NCBI RefSeq assembly: GCF_000969415.1
Contig: NZ_JZEX01000185.1
Location: 1 to 64,000, forward strand
DNA: 64,000 nt
DNA from: Devosia geojensis
GTDB taxonomy: Bacteria; Pseudomonadota; Alphaproteobacteria; Rhizobiales; Devosiaceae
Direction: 5' to 3'
The notes under the pieces were generated by a model that saw only the letters and a list, made by a program, of their open reading frames with translations, was not told the origin of the DNA and did no database searches. A program made the translations under genes and the position numbers. Numbering within the stretch: the first letter of the stretch is position 1; the number at the start of each line of letters is the position of its first letter. This document shows positions 43,354-52,093 of this stretch, one piece after another.

Positions 43354-45225
43354 CTACCTGTATCCCGCCGCCTGCAGCTCGAAGAGGTCTGCATAGACGC
43401 CGCCCTTGGCGACGAGCTCGGCATGGCTGCCGTCCTCGATGATGCGCCCGCCCTCGAGCACCAGGATGCGGTCGGCCATCCGCACCGTCGAGAAACGGTG
43501 CGAGATGAGGAGCGTCGTCTTGCCTTGCGCAAGGCCGATGAAGCGGGCGAACACCTCGGCCTCCGCCTTGGCGTCGAGCGCGGCGGTCGGCTCGTCGAGG
43601 ATCATCATCTGCGCGTCGCGCATATAGGCGCGCGCGATGGCGATCTTCTGCCATTCGCCCCCGGAAAGATCCCGCCCCTTGTTGAAGAGGCGCCCCAGCG
43701 GCTGGTCGTATTTGAGCGGAAGCTTCTCGATCACGTCGGCGGCAAGGCTCCTCTCGGCGGCCTCTTCGATCCGCTCGCGGCTCGGCGCCTCATCGAGGCT
43801 GCCGACGGCGATGTTCTCGGCCGCCGTGAACGAATAGCGGATGAAATCCTGGAAGATGACGCCGACGTGCCGGCGCAGGTCCGCGATGTCGATGTCCTTC
43901 AAATCGATCCCGTCGATGCTGATCCGCCCCTCGTCCGGATCGTAGAGCCGGGTCATCAGCTTGACGATGGTGGACTTGCCCGCCCCGTTCTCGCCCACCA
44001 GCGCCATGGTCTCGCCGGCGTGGATCTCGAACGACAGGTTGCGGATCGCCCAGGTCTCGGCTTCGGGATAGCGGAAGCCGACGTTCTCGAAGCGGATGCC
44101 CTGCCGGATGGGCTCCGGGAAGGGCTTCGGGTTTATCGGCTGCACGATGGTCGGCTTGATCTCGAAGAACGAGAAAAGGTCGTCGAGATAGAGCGTCTGC
44201 CCGGCGACCTGGGTGAAGCCGAGGAGGATCTTCTGGAAGAGCCCGTTCAACCGCAGGAACGAGCCCGACAGGAAGGTGAGGTCGCCGATGGTGAAATCGC
44301 CGGCGATCGTGCGCCAGACGATATAGGCGTAAGCGCCGTAATAGGTCAGCGTCGAGATGGCGGCCAGCAGCCCGCCCCATACCGCCCGGTCGATGGCGAG
44401 CTTGCGGTTGTCGAGGAAGATGGTGGTGGCAAGGCTGCGGAACCGCTCGACGAGGAAATCGCCGAGGTCAAAGAGCTTGACCTCCTTGGCCGTCTCCGGC
44501 GTCGCCCCGATCCGGCGCAGGTATTCGAGCTGGCGCCGCTCGGGCGTGCGGCCCCGGCTCATGTAGTAGCCCATGGTGTTGAACCGCTGCTCGCCCCAGA
44601 CCGCGGGGATGAGCGACAGGAAAAGCAGCAGGATCAGCCACGGCGCGTAGACGAAGAGGCCGATGGCGAGGGTTGCAACGGTGATGATGTCCTGCGCCTG
44701 CCCGAAGAGCTGGGAAAGCACCGTCGAGCGGCTGCCCGCCTGCCGTCGCGCGCGCTCCAGCCGGTCCTGGTAGTCGGCCGATTCGAAATGGATGAGATCA
44801 AGCGCCGCCGCGTGCTGCATCAGTTCGATGCTGACCGTGTTGGAGTGCAGCTCGCCAAGGATCTGGTCGACGAGCGAGACGGCGCGGGTCAGGTAATCGG
44901 AAACGACGACGAGGGCGAACTCGATGGCGAGGAGCGTCGCCACATAGGTGAGCGCCCCGCTTTCCCACCATGTCCGGAAGTCGCCCGCCGGCACCGCGCC
45001 ACCGGTCAGGCGCACCACCTCGTCTATGATGAGCTTGCCGACGTAGAGCATGGCGACCGGCTGCAGGGCGCGCACGAGCCGCAGCCCGATGCTGGCGAGA
45101 GTGAGGAACTTGCTGGTCCGCCAGATCTGCGCAAAGAGCCGCCCGAGGTGCCGCAGCGTCTTCAGCCGCTCGGCGAGGGGAGCGGGAGAGTCGGGGCTGC
45201 GGAGGGAAGGATCGGGCGGGGTCAT
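43354..45225 (-). CDS. ABC transporter with fused permease and ATPase
   Basis: This 623-aa half-transporter has an N-terminal six-helix ABC exporter domain (to about residue 340). Its NBD has Walker A VGENGAGKST, signature LSGGEWQKIAIARA and Walker B MMILDEPTAALD, all intact, so a homodimer is plausible. The sequence resembles lipid/peptide exporters of the MsbA/cyclolysin class. It is not in an operon: REP-like elements flank it on both sides. Substrate unknown. Confidence 0.87.
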   Translation of the reverse strand: MTPPDPSLRSPDSPAPLAERLKTLRHLGRLFAQIWRTSKFLTLASIGLRLVRALQPVAMLYVGKLIIDEVVRLTGGAVPAGDFRTWWESGALTYVATLLAIEFALVVVSDYLTRAVSLVDQILGELHSNTVSIELMQHAAALDLIHFESADYQDRLERARRQAGSRSTVLSQLFGQAQDIITVATLAIGLFVYAPWLILLLFLSLIPAVWGEQRFNTMGYYMSRGRTPERRQLEYLRRIGATPETAKEVKLFDLGDFLVERFRSLATTIFLDNRKLAIDRAVWGGLLAAISTLTYYGAYAYIVWRTIAGDFTIGDLTFLSGSFLRLNGLFQKILLGFTQVAGQTLYLDDLFSFFEIKPTIVQPINPKPFPEPIRQGIRFENVGFRYPEAETWAIRNLSFEIHAGETMALVGENGAGKSTIVKLMTRLYDPDEGRISIDGIDLKDIDIADLRRHVGVIFQDFIRYSFTAAENIAVGSLDEAPSRERIEEAAERSLAADVIEKLPLKYDQPLGRLFNKGRDLSGGEWQKIAIARAYMRDAQMMILDEPTAALDAKAEAEVFARFIGLAQGKTTLLISHRFSTVRMADRILVLEGGRIIEDGSHAELVAKGGVYADLFELQAAGYR

Positions 45226-45358
45226 CGGGCCAAACTACAGCGAGGCGGAAACTTCGTCACGCCAGGCATGACCAGCGCCCTTGGTCACCGGCCCATCCCT
45301 CTCACCATTGTCATATTGCTCGTTGTACTACCAGTGCGCACGCCGCTTGCCTGGTGCG

Positions 45359-45453
45359 TACTGGGTCCCGGCTTCCGCCGGGATGACAGCCGGTGGGTGT
45401 GGATGAACGGTGCCACGAGCACGATCCGCATCCCTCCCCCTTCAGGGAGGGGG
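45359..45453. repeat. single REP-like hairpin and a GC-rich palindrome
   Basis: TACTGGG (45359) is followed by TCCCGGC-TTCC-GCCGGGA and TGACA (to 45388), matching one arm of the element at 41993. At 45432-45453 a C-rich/G-rich palindrome (CCCTCCC...GGGAGGG) resembles the core found at 8-30 and 35171. This is a single arm plus a fragment, not a full element. Confidence 0.65.
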
Positions 45454-45492
45454 CACTGATGTCCCCACTCCCGCTGATGGGTGCAAGACCAA

Positions 45493-46482
45493 TCAGAACC
45501 GCTGCGGACCCTCGGGCTTGTTCGCGACGATCTCGTCGATCCGCGCCAGCACGTCCGGCGTCAGCTTCTCCTTGGCCTTCAGCGCCGAGAGGTTGTCCTC
45601 GAGCTGGCTCTTCTTCGAGGCGCCGAGGATGACGGTCGAGACGTGCGGGTTGGCGAGGCACCAGAGCAGCGCCAGGTGGTGGATCGGCAGGCCGATCTCC
45701 TTGCCGAGGCCGGCGAGCTGCTTGATCTTTTCCAGCTGCTGCTTGCCCTCCTCGCTCTCCCAGCGCTGCTTCAGCCACTCGTAGCCGGGCAGGTTGAGGC
45801 GGCTGTCGGCGGGGATGCCGTCATTGTACTTGCCGGTGAGGATGCCCGAGGCCAGCGGCGACCAGATGGTGGTGCCGAGCCCCATGAGGTCGTAGAGCGG
45901 CAGGTAGTCCGCCTCGACTTTCTGGCGCACGAAGAGGTTGTATTGCGGCTGCTCCATCACCGGCGGGCTGATGCCCAGAGAACGGGCGACCGCATAGGCT
46001 TCGGTCAGCTGCTGCGCGTTCCATTCGGAGGTGCCCCAGTAGAGGACCTTGCCCTGCGTGACGAGGTTGTGCATCGCCCAGACCGTCTCCTCGATCGGGG
46101 TGTCGACGTCCGGCCGGTGGCAGAAATAGAGGTCGAGGTAGTCGACCTGCAGGCGCTTCAGGGCCGCGTGGCAGGCGTCGGTCACGTGCTTGCGCGACAG
46201 GCCCTTCTGCGTCGGCTTTTGACCGCCCCAGAAGACCTTGGAGGAGACCGAATAGGTGTCGCGCCCCCAGGCGAGCTTCTTTAAGGCCTCGCCCATCAGC
46301 GCTTCCGAAACGCCTGCCTCGTAGCCTTCGGCGTTGTCGAAGAAATTGATGCCCTCGTCATAGGCCAGCGCCATGATGTCCATGGCGTCCTTCTCATCGA
46401 CCTGTTTGCCGAAGGTGACCCAGGAGCCGAGCGAGAATTCGCTGACCTTGAGGCCCGATTTTCCGAGGCGACGGTATTCCAT
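45493..46482 (-). CDS. aldo/keto reductase
   Basis: This 329-aa NADPH-dependent reductase of the YghZ/KCNAB-beta branch of the AKR superfamily begins MEYRRLGKSGLKVSEFSLGSWVTFG. The catalytic tetrad is visible: Asp in FFDNAEGY, Tyr in the same segment, Lys in SSKVFWGG and His in YFCHRPDVD. The cofactor end VILGASKKSQLEDNL is also present. The start at 46482 gives the normal family length; the frame runs further upstream without family features. Substrates are small aldehydes or ketones. Confidence 0.92.
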   Translation of the reverse strand: MEYRRLGKSGLKVSEFSLGSWVTFGKQVDEKDAMDIMALAYDEGINFFDNAEGYEAGVSEALMGEALKKLAWGRDTYSVSSKVFWGGQKPTQKGLSRKHVTDACHAALKRLQVDYLDLYFCHRPDVDTPIEETVWAMHNLVTQGKVLYWGTSEWNAQQLTEAYAVARSLGISPPVMEQPQYNLFVRQKVEADYLPLYDLMGLGTTIWSPLASGILTGKYNDGIPADSRLNLPGYEWLKQRWESEEGKQQLEKIKQLAGLGKEIGLPIHHLALLWCLANPHVSTVILGASKKSQLEDNLSALKAKEKLTPDVLARIDEIVANKPEGPQRF

Positions 46483-47057
46483 CTGTCGTTCCTTTTGCCT
46501 TGCGCGGCGTGACGTGCGGACCGGAAGCGGCTGCCTCCGGCGGCTGCGGGGCGGGTGCCGCGGCGCTGCGATTGGGCGGATGCGTTGAAGGAGCCGGCGG
46601 GTCCCATGCATCCGGTGGTTTGGGGGCGAGGCGCGGGCCAGGGCGGCGTGCGCTCGTCGCGTGCGAAGCATCGCACATCGGCGATGTTAGACAGACGCCC
46701 GCGTCCCGCCAAGCCCTCGCGCAGCCGGGATCGCCGAACCCGCGCCTTGAAATCAACGCAATCGAACACCAGATAGATCACAGCGACGTCGAGGGTGTTT
46801 GCTCCCTCCGTTGCGCGGCTGTCACGAACCCTCCCTACCCTGATGGTGATTTGCTCCGGCAAGCGGAGCCACGATCATTGCGAGGCAGATGACGCCGCTT
46901 CAGTTGGTCACCATGGCCTTTCAGAGGCCGGACCATTCCGTAATTTTGCAAGCCTGCCGCCCTGGCGTGTCGCCGGCCGTTCCGTATCGGAACCCGCGAC
47001 CCCGGCCGGGCGGGCTGCATCGGGCGCCCTTGCGCGCCCAATGAAGAAGACGACAAC
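46483..47057. other. long intergenic region with two adjacent palindromes
   Basis: This 575-bp gap lies between the divergent aldo/keto reductase and the 90-aa gene. Short frames in it show no recognisable product. At 46661-46687 two palindromes abut: GTGCGA-AGCA-TCGCAC and ACATCG-G-CGATGT. They may be operators for the reductase gene or an RNA fold. At 47041 a six-codon frame (MKKTTT) ends by overlapping the start of the next gene as ATGA. Confidence 0.45.
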
Positions 47058-47330
47058 ATGAAGAAGACTATCGATCTGACGACCCCTGCCGACCTCTATC
47101 TCGGCAGCGACCACATCACCGCCCGGGCCCAGGGCCACCGGCATTTCCGCCACGCCTTCTCGGCGATCCGCTTTGCCATGGAGCAGGCGGCGCCGGTCAG
47201 CCTGCGCGGGGCGATGCTGCGCGCCGACGGCAAGCTGCTCGACGGCGCGGACATCCGCGCCCTCTACCAGGCGGACCTGCGCTTCGCGCGCCGCCTGCCG
47301 CCGGAAGTGAGCGCGCTCAACGCGGCCTGA
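47058..47330 (+). CDS. small conserved-looking protein of unknown function
   Basis: This 90-aa protein starts MKKTIDLTTPADLYLGSDHITARAQGHRHFRHAFSAIRF and ends without membrane segments. It is basic and mixed alpha/beta by appearance; I do not recognise a family. A six-codon frame immediately upstream overlaps its start codon, so translation may depend on that leader. A VOC protein follows after 81 bases. Codon use is like the neighbours. Confidence 0.6.
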   Translation: MKKTIDLTTPADLYLGSDHITARAQGHRHFRHAFSAIRFAMEQAAPVSLRGAMLRADGKLLDGADIRALYQADLRFARRLPPEVSALNAA

Positions 47331-47411
47331 CGCGTAAAACCCGAGCCTGGCGAACTGAACCTTGCCCGCCGTGCCGCGTTGTGAGCGGCAGGGCAGCAAG
47401 GGAGGTTCGCC

Positions 47412-47792
47412 ATGCTCAACACCAAGACGTCCTCGGCCATCGTCGCCGTCACAGACGTCGAACGGGCGCGCAATTTCTACCAGAACATTCTCGGCCTCGA
47501 GCTCAATGGCGAGGGCATGGGCGGTGTCATGTCCTTCCGCACGGGCGACAGCGAGCTCATCGTCTACCCCTCTCGCTTTGCCGGCACCAACCGCGCCAAT
47601 GCGGTCGTGTGGGGCGTGGGCGAGGACATCGACGCGATCGTTGCCGACCTGAAGGCCAAAGGCGTGACCTTCGAGCACTATCCGGACGACGAATGGATGC
47701 AGCGCGACGGCGACGTCCACATGGCGGGCGAGGCCAAGCTCGTCTGGTTCAAGGACCCGGACGGCAATATCTTGCATCTCAACAGCATGTAG
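47412..47792 (+). CDS. VOC family protein (glyoxalase/bleomycin-resistance fold)
   Basis: This 126-aa protein has paired beta-alpha-beta-beta-beta repeats: SAIVAVTDVERARNFYQNILGLEL near the start and AKLVWFKDPDGNILHLN at the end, typical of vicinal oxygen chelate enzymes. Metal-type residues may be present in the second repeat (the Glu/His pattern is incomplete by eye), so catalytic activity is uncertain. GGGAGG sits seven bases upstream of the ATG, a strong ribosome-binding site. Confidence 0.82.
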   Translation: MLNTKTSSAIVAVTDVERARNFYQNILGLELNGEGMGGVMSFRTGDSELIVYPSRFAGTNRANAVVWGVGEDIDAIVADLKAKGVTFEHYPDDEWMQRDGDVHMAGEAKLVWFKDPDGNILHLNSM

Positions 47793-47797
47793 GCGCC

Positions 47798-48514
47798 TTA
47801 CGGCAATGCCCTGAGGAATCCCGCCAGGTTCTCGGTCACGTGATGGACGTGCGGCCCGCTGGCGCGGCCGAGTTCCCAGGCGTCGACCTGCTCGTGGACG
47901 AAGTCCTCGCCCGCCGTCACCTGCACCGTGACCATCCCGACCTCGTGGGGTACGAGCAGGTTCTTTTCCAGATCGTCGAACATGGCGGCCTTGCCCGGAT
48001 CGATGCCGTGGCGGGTGAGGAACCCGTCATAGGCCCGCCGGTGGGGCTTGGGCACGAACTCCATGTCGCGGATGTCGAAGACGTGCTCGAAGAGATGGTC
48101 GCCCCCGATCCGCGCCAGCACGGCGCGGGCGTGGCCGAGATCGCCATTGGTCAGGATGAACTTGCGGCCGGGCAGAGCGGCGATCGCGGCGATCAGCTCC
48201 GGGTGCGGGTCGACCGAGGAATAGTCGATGGCGTGCACCGTCGACAGGAAATGATCCGGGTCGATCTTGTGGCAGGTCATCAGGCCGTTGAGAGTCGTGC
48301 CGTAGTCCCGGTAGTAGGCTTTCTGCAGCACGCGCGCGTCCTCGAAGCTCAGCGCGGTCAACTCCATGACGTAGTGCGTCATGTTGAGGTCGATCTGGGC
48401 GAAGAGGTTGCAGGTGCGCGGGTAGAGCGTGTTGTCGAGGTCGAACACCCAGTCGACGACATGGCCGAACGAGCGGGCGAGAGACGCGGCAGCAGTTGGA
48501 GACAGGTCGTTCAT
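47798..48514 (-). CDS. pyrimidine 5'-nucleotidase (HAD family)
   Basis: This 238-aa HAD phosphatase has motif I WVFDLDNTLYP (nucleophile and acid Asp), motif II ILTNGD, and motifs III/IV in KPHRRAYDGFLTRHGIDPGKAAMFDDLEKNLLVPHEVGM. It resembles the yeast SDT1-type pyrimidine 5'-nucleotidase. In rhizobia this gene often neighbours argB and dapD, and argB is found about 2.5 kb further on here. It is convergent with the VOC gene, separated by five bases. Confidence 0.87.
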   Translation of the reverse strand: MNDLSPTAAASLARSFGHVVDWVFDLDNTLYPRTCNLFAQIDLNMTHYVMELTALSFEDARVLQKAYYRDYGTTLNGLMTCHKIDPDHFLSTVHAIDYSSVDPHPELIAAIAALPGRKFILTNGDLGHARAVLARIGGDHLFEHVFDIRDMEFVPKPHRRAYDGFLTRHGIDPGKAAMFDDLEKNLLVPHEVGMVTVQVTAGEDFVHEQVDAWELGRASGPHVHHVTENLAGFLRALP

Positions 48515-48549
48515 TTTGCCATTCTGGCAGAAATCGGTGAACGCTTCAT

Positions 48550-49797
48550 CTAGGTGCCGGATTCGTTATTATCATCCCCATCCTCTCCCTCCGCGGTGAC
48601 CGAGAGCTTGAGCATGTTGGCAAGTCCTGCCGGGTTGACCGCCGCCGAAACGGCGGTGATGAGCTTGAGCGGCGAGGCGGGCGCGACGGCGACCTCGAGG
48701 CTTTGCGGATCGGCGAGGAACCGACGCACCTGCCCGACGATGCTCTGCGCCAGCGCGGGCGCCCGCGCATTGGCGAGATTCAACTCGATACGCTCGATAA
48801 GGCCCTCGACATAGGCATTTGGCTCCTGGCCCTCGTGCTGGGCGGCATAGGCGAAGAACCGGGGCGCGAGCCCCGCATCGTCATAACGCACATGCGCCGA
48901 AACGAGATGCAGCTTCTCGAGAAGCTCGAACCCGACCCGCATCTGCAGCTCGGCGGCGCTCTGCGACTTGCCCTTGCTTGCGAACTCGGCCATCTGCCGG
49001 TCGGTCTCGTAGATCATCTGCAGGACTTCGGGCGTCATGCCGTCGAAGGCGAAGGCCAGCTCGAGCGCCCCCTGCCCGTCGAAGGCGATGCGCAAGGGCG
49101 CGAGGGAAACGCGCCCGTTCTCCATCGACCAGTCGATCGTCGCCTCGACGGCGCCGGTGACGTCCGAGGCGCCCAAGATCGCGTAGCCGGCCTTGGCGTC
49201 CGACTTGCCCGGGCCGGTGCGGATGGTCATGCCCTCGAAGAGGAGATGCGAGGTGACGTCGACGAGCTCGCCCTCCCCCGGCGGCGGGTTGAACGTCGAG
49301 TCCGCCCTGATCGCGGCGACGGACAGCACCTCCACCCCGTCATGGGTAAAGCTCAGCGGGCCCGTCTCGAGGTCGGAGAACAGCATCACGGTGACTTCGG
49401 CGCCGACCTGCGGCGGCAGATAGAAATCGGTCATGCGCAGGCCCTCGACCGTCACGGCGAGGGGCTGGGCACCCGCATCCGCCTCGAACACCAGCCGGTC
49501 GATGGTCAGGGCTTCGGCCCTATAGGTCCCGTCCTCGGTTTCGCTGACGCCGGTAAAGCGCAGTTCGACGTCGAGGTCGACGGGCCCCAGCATCCCTTCG
49601 GCCTGCACGATGGAAGCGCTCATGCCGTCGACGACGATTGCATCGCCTTCCGCGCGCGCCGGCCCGAAGGTGAAATCGTAGCCCATCAGGCCATAGGCCG
49701 CCTGCACCCGTTCGAGAAACGCCTCCGGCTCCACCGCCGCGGCCGGCGCCGCCACGAGGAACGCCGCGAGGGTCGTGCCGATGCCGATCATGCGCAT
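48550..49797 (-). CDS. exported protein of unknown function
   Basis: This 415-aa protein has a signal peptide (MRMIGIGTTLAAFLVAAPAAA) and a beta-rich body with repeated short strands, such as ADGDAIVVDGMSASIVQAEG and TIDRLVFEADAGAQPLAVTVEGLRM. The layout suggests a periplasmic lipoprotein-free domain of the DUF-type. The C-terminal end is acidic (EGEDGDDNNESGT). I find no catalytic motif. It lies between the nucleotidase and the divergent secreted hydrolase-like gene. Low confidence on function, high on being a real exported gene. Confidence 0.7.
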   Translation of the reverse strand: MRMIGIGTTLAAFLVAAPAAAVEPEAFLERVQAAYGLMGYDFTFGPARAEGDAIVVDGMSASIVQAEGMLGPVDLDVELRFTGVSETEDGTYRAEALTIDRLVFEADAGAQPLAVTVEGLRMTDFYLPPQVGAEVTVMLFSDLETGPLSFTHDGVEVLSVAAIRADSTFNPPPGEGELVDVTSHLLFEGMTIRTGPGKSDAKAGYAILGASDVTGAVEATIDWSMENGRVSLAPLRIAFDGQGALELAFAFDGMTPEVLQMIYETDRQMAEFASKGKSQSAAELQMRVGFELLEKLHLVSAHVRYDDAGLAPRFFAYAAQHEGQEPNAYVEGLIERIELNLANARAPALAQSIVGQVRRFLADPQSLEVAVAPASPLKLITAVSAAVNPAGLANMLKLSVTAEGEDGDDNNESGT

Positions 49798-49976
49798 GAG
49801 TGCCTCCAGTCTCGAATCCTGCCCCGGCCGCTATCAGGCCAGCGCGACACATATGTGGCAAGTCCGGCCGCAACGCTAGCAATCGGCTAACCAATCGATG
49901 CAATTTGCATCAAATGCCACACCGGCGTCGCAGTCGTGCCCATCCATGTGCGCGGCATCGACGAAAGGCATTTTCC

Positions 49977-50933
49977 ATGAAGCTTGCGATCTTCCTCGCC
50001 GCGATGGTCCTGACGGTACCGGCGGCCGCCCCGGCCCTCGCCGGGGATCCCCACCACTTCCTCTACACCAGCGCAGGCGAGCTGCCCTCGCACGAGGCGA
50101 TCCTCGCGCGCCCGGACATCGCCGGCGCGCAGGTCGTCTACAACTGGCGGATGCTGGAGCCGGGCGAGGGCAGCTACGACTTCTCGGCCATCGAGGCGGA
50201 CCTCGCCCTCGCCGAGCGGCTGGGCAAGAAGCTCTTCATCCAGGTGCAGGACCGGTTCTTTTCTCGCCAGGCGCGCAACATTCCCGAGTATCTCCTGACC
50301 GATCCGCAGTATGGCGGGGGCCTCGTGCCGCAGGTCGACAAGCCGGGCGAGACCGATGCAGTCGGCTATGGCTGGGCCGCCATGCAGTGGAACGCGCCGC
50401 TGCGCCAGCGCTACCAGGCCCTGCTTGCAGCCCTCGCCGAGCGCTTCGATGGGCGCATCTTCGGGCTCAACCTGCCCGAAACCGCCATCGACATCGACAT
50501 GGAGGCCGAGGGTACGGGCTTCACGTGCGAGGCCTATTTCGAAGCCGAGCTCGAAAACCTCGCCTTCGCGCGCGAAGCGTTCGAAGAGGCGCATGTCGTC
50601 CAGTACGTCAATTTCTGGCCCTGCGAATGGGCCAACGACCACAACTACATGGGCCGCCTCTTCGCGCTCGCCCAAGAGCGGGGGATCGGTCTCGGTGGCC
50701 CCGATATCGTGCCATGGCGGCGCGGGCAGATGAAGAACGCCTATCCGTTCTTCAACCAGTACAAGGGAGAGCTCTCCTTCGTCGGCATGGCCGTGCAGGA
50801 GCCGACCCTGACCTACACCAACGAGGAAACCGGCAAGCCGTTCACGCGCGAGGAGTTCATCGCATTCGCCACCGACTATCTCGGGGTCGACGCCATCTTC
50901 TGGAGTGTCGAGACGACCTGGCTCAACGACTAA
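49977..50933 (+). CDS. exported TIM-barrel (glycoside-hydrolase-like) protein
   Basis: This 318-aa protein has a signal peptide (MKLAIFLAAMVLTVPAAAPALAG) and a barrel-like body. It includes AGAQVVYNWRMLEPGEGSYDFSAIEADLALAERLGKKLFIQVQD, a pattern common in the first strands of GH-A clan enzymes. Candidate catalytic acids are the Glu in NLPETAI and the Glu in IFWSVETTW near the last strand. No specific family is assigned. AAAGG stands about nine bases upstream of the ATG at 49977. Its TAA stop opens repeat C copy 2. Confidence 0.65.
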   Translation: MKLAIFLAAMVLTVPAAAPALAGDPHHFLYTSAGELPSHEAILARPDIAGAQVVYNWRMLEPGEGSYDFSAIEADLALAERLGKKLFIQVQDRFFSRQARNIPEYLLTDPQYGGGLVPQVDKPGETDAVGYGWAAMQWNAPLRQRYQALLAALAERFDGRIFGLNLPETAIDIDMEAEGTGFTCEAYFEAELENLAFAREAFEEAHVVQYVNFWPCEWANDHNYMGRLFALAQERGIGLGGPDIVPWRRGQMKNAYPFFNQYKGELSFVGMAVQEPTLTYTNEETGKPFTREEFIAFATDYLGVDAIFWSVETTWLND

Positions 50934-51025
50934 AGCGTATCCAGCCACTTTTCCGGTTCGGTAACGCGCAAAACAAAGAGTTAGAGGGACGTTCGGCGTT
51001 TCAGGGAAACGGTGAACGGCTCTAG
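50931..51025. repeat. intergenic repeat C, copy 2
   Basis: Starts TAAAGCGTATCC and ends GGCTCTAG with the same AAACAAAGAGTTAGAG core as the copy at 42954. It lies between two convergent genes and supplies both stop codons: TAA for the hydrolase-like gene (50931-50933) and TAG for argB (51022-51024). Confidence 0.72.
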
Positions 51026-51927
51026 CGCACGATCAGCGTGCCGGCGCCGTGTTCGGTGAAGAGCTCGACCAGCACCACGTGCGGCATCTTGCCGTTGAGG
51101 ATGACGACGCCTTCGACGCCCGCGTCGAGCGCCTCGAAGCAGGTCTCGACCTTGGGGATCATGCCGCCCGAGATGGTGCCGTCGGCGATGAGGTCCCTGG
51201 CGTCGCGCACCGAAAGCTCGGGGATGAGCTTGCCGTTCTTGTCGAGGACGCCGGGCACGTCGGTGAGGAACAGGAGGCGCTTGGCACCGAGCGAGCCGGC
51301 GATGGCGCCCGCGAAGGTGTCGGCATTGATGTTGTAGGTCGCCCCGTCCCGGCCCGGCGCAACGGGGGCGATGACCGGGATCATCTCCGAGCGGGCGAGC
51401 AGGTCGAGGAGCGTGCGGTCGACCTCGACCGGCTCGCCGACGAACCCGAGGTCGAGCACCCGCTCGATATTGGAGGTCGGGTCCTTGTACTTCTTCTCGG
51501 CCTTCTTGGCGAAGACCATGTTGCCGTCCTTGCCGCAAAGCCCGATCGCCCATTCGCCCTCGGCGTTGATGAGCGCGACGATCTCCTTGTTGATCGAACC
51601 GGCCAGCACCATTTCGACGATCTCGACGGTGCGCTGGTCGGTGACGCGCAGGCCCCCTTCGAACTTGCTCTCGATGCCCATGCTGTCGAGCATCCTGCCG
51701 ATCTGCGGGCCGCCGCCATGCACGACGATCGGGTTGACCTTGGACTGCTTCAATAGCGCGATGTCGCGGGCGAAGGCCTGGCCGAGCGAGGGATCGCCCA
51801 TGGCGTGGCCGCCATATTTGACGACGACGGTCTTGCCCTCGTAGCGCTGCATGTAGGGCAGCGCCTGGGCGAGGATGCCCGCGTCGTGGGAGAACCGGTC
51901 GGCGGTGGCGGCAGGCTTGTCGGTCAT
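51022..51927 (-). CDS. argB: acetylglutamate kinase
   Basis: This 301-aa amino-acid kinase phosphorylates N-acetylglutamate in arginine synthesis. It shows [11 protein letters not shown] near residue 34 (phosphate-binding Lys), [22 protein letters not shown], and the C-terminal [25 protein letters not shown] segment. The start is ATG 51927. Its last codons lie inside repeat C. engB, normally close by in this order, lies about 4 kb away on the same strand, so the ancestral cluster has been spread out. Confidence 0.95.
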   Translation of the reverse strand: MTDKPAATADRFSHDAGILAQALPYMQRYEGKTVVVKYGGHAMGDPSLGQAFARDIALLKQSKVNPIVVHGGGPQIGRMLDSMGIESKFEGGLRVTDQRTVEIVEMVLAGSINKEIVALINAEGEWAIGLCGKDGNMVFAKKAEKKYKDPTSNIERVLDLGFVGEPVEVDRTLLDLLARSEMIPVIAPVAPGRDGATYNINADTFAGAIAGSLGAKRLLFLTDVPGVLDKNGKLIPELSVRDARDLIADGTISGGMIPKVETCFEALDAGVEGVVILNGKMPHVVLVELFTEHGAGTLIVR

Positions 51928-52093
51928 GACGGTGCAGTCCCTCCGGAGCGGGCAGGTCGTTGAGACGATCTAATGGATTCTTGCGCGAAGCGAAATCGGC
52001 AGGAACGATAAAATCTCGCCCATCCCCCGTCGGCCGGCTTGCGCGGGCCGGCGCGATCTATAGGCTCACTCTTGCCATACGCCGGGAGGACGA

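Noticed and set aside
43306-45459. 717-codon plus-strand frame opposite the ABC transporter
   Set aside because: Shadow frame with charged low-complexity content; the minus strand encodes an intact ABC exporter.
46500-46892. 130-codon plus-strand frame in the 575-bp gap
   Set aside because: Composition like other shadow frames and no family resemblance; kept as non-coding with palindromes.
52000-52035. GGAAC...CGTC considered as an ECF promoter before the sigma gene
   Set aside because: Spacing of about 21 bases is too long for an ECF -35/-10 pair; not marked as a promoter.
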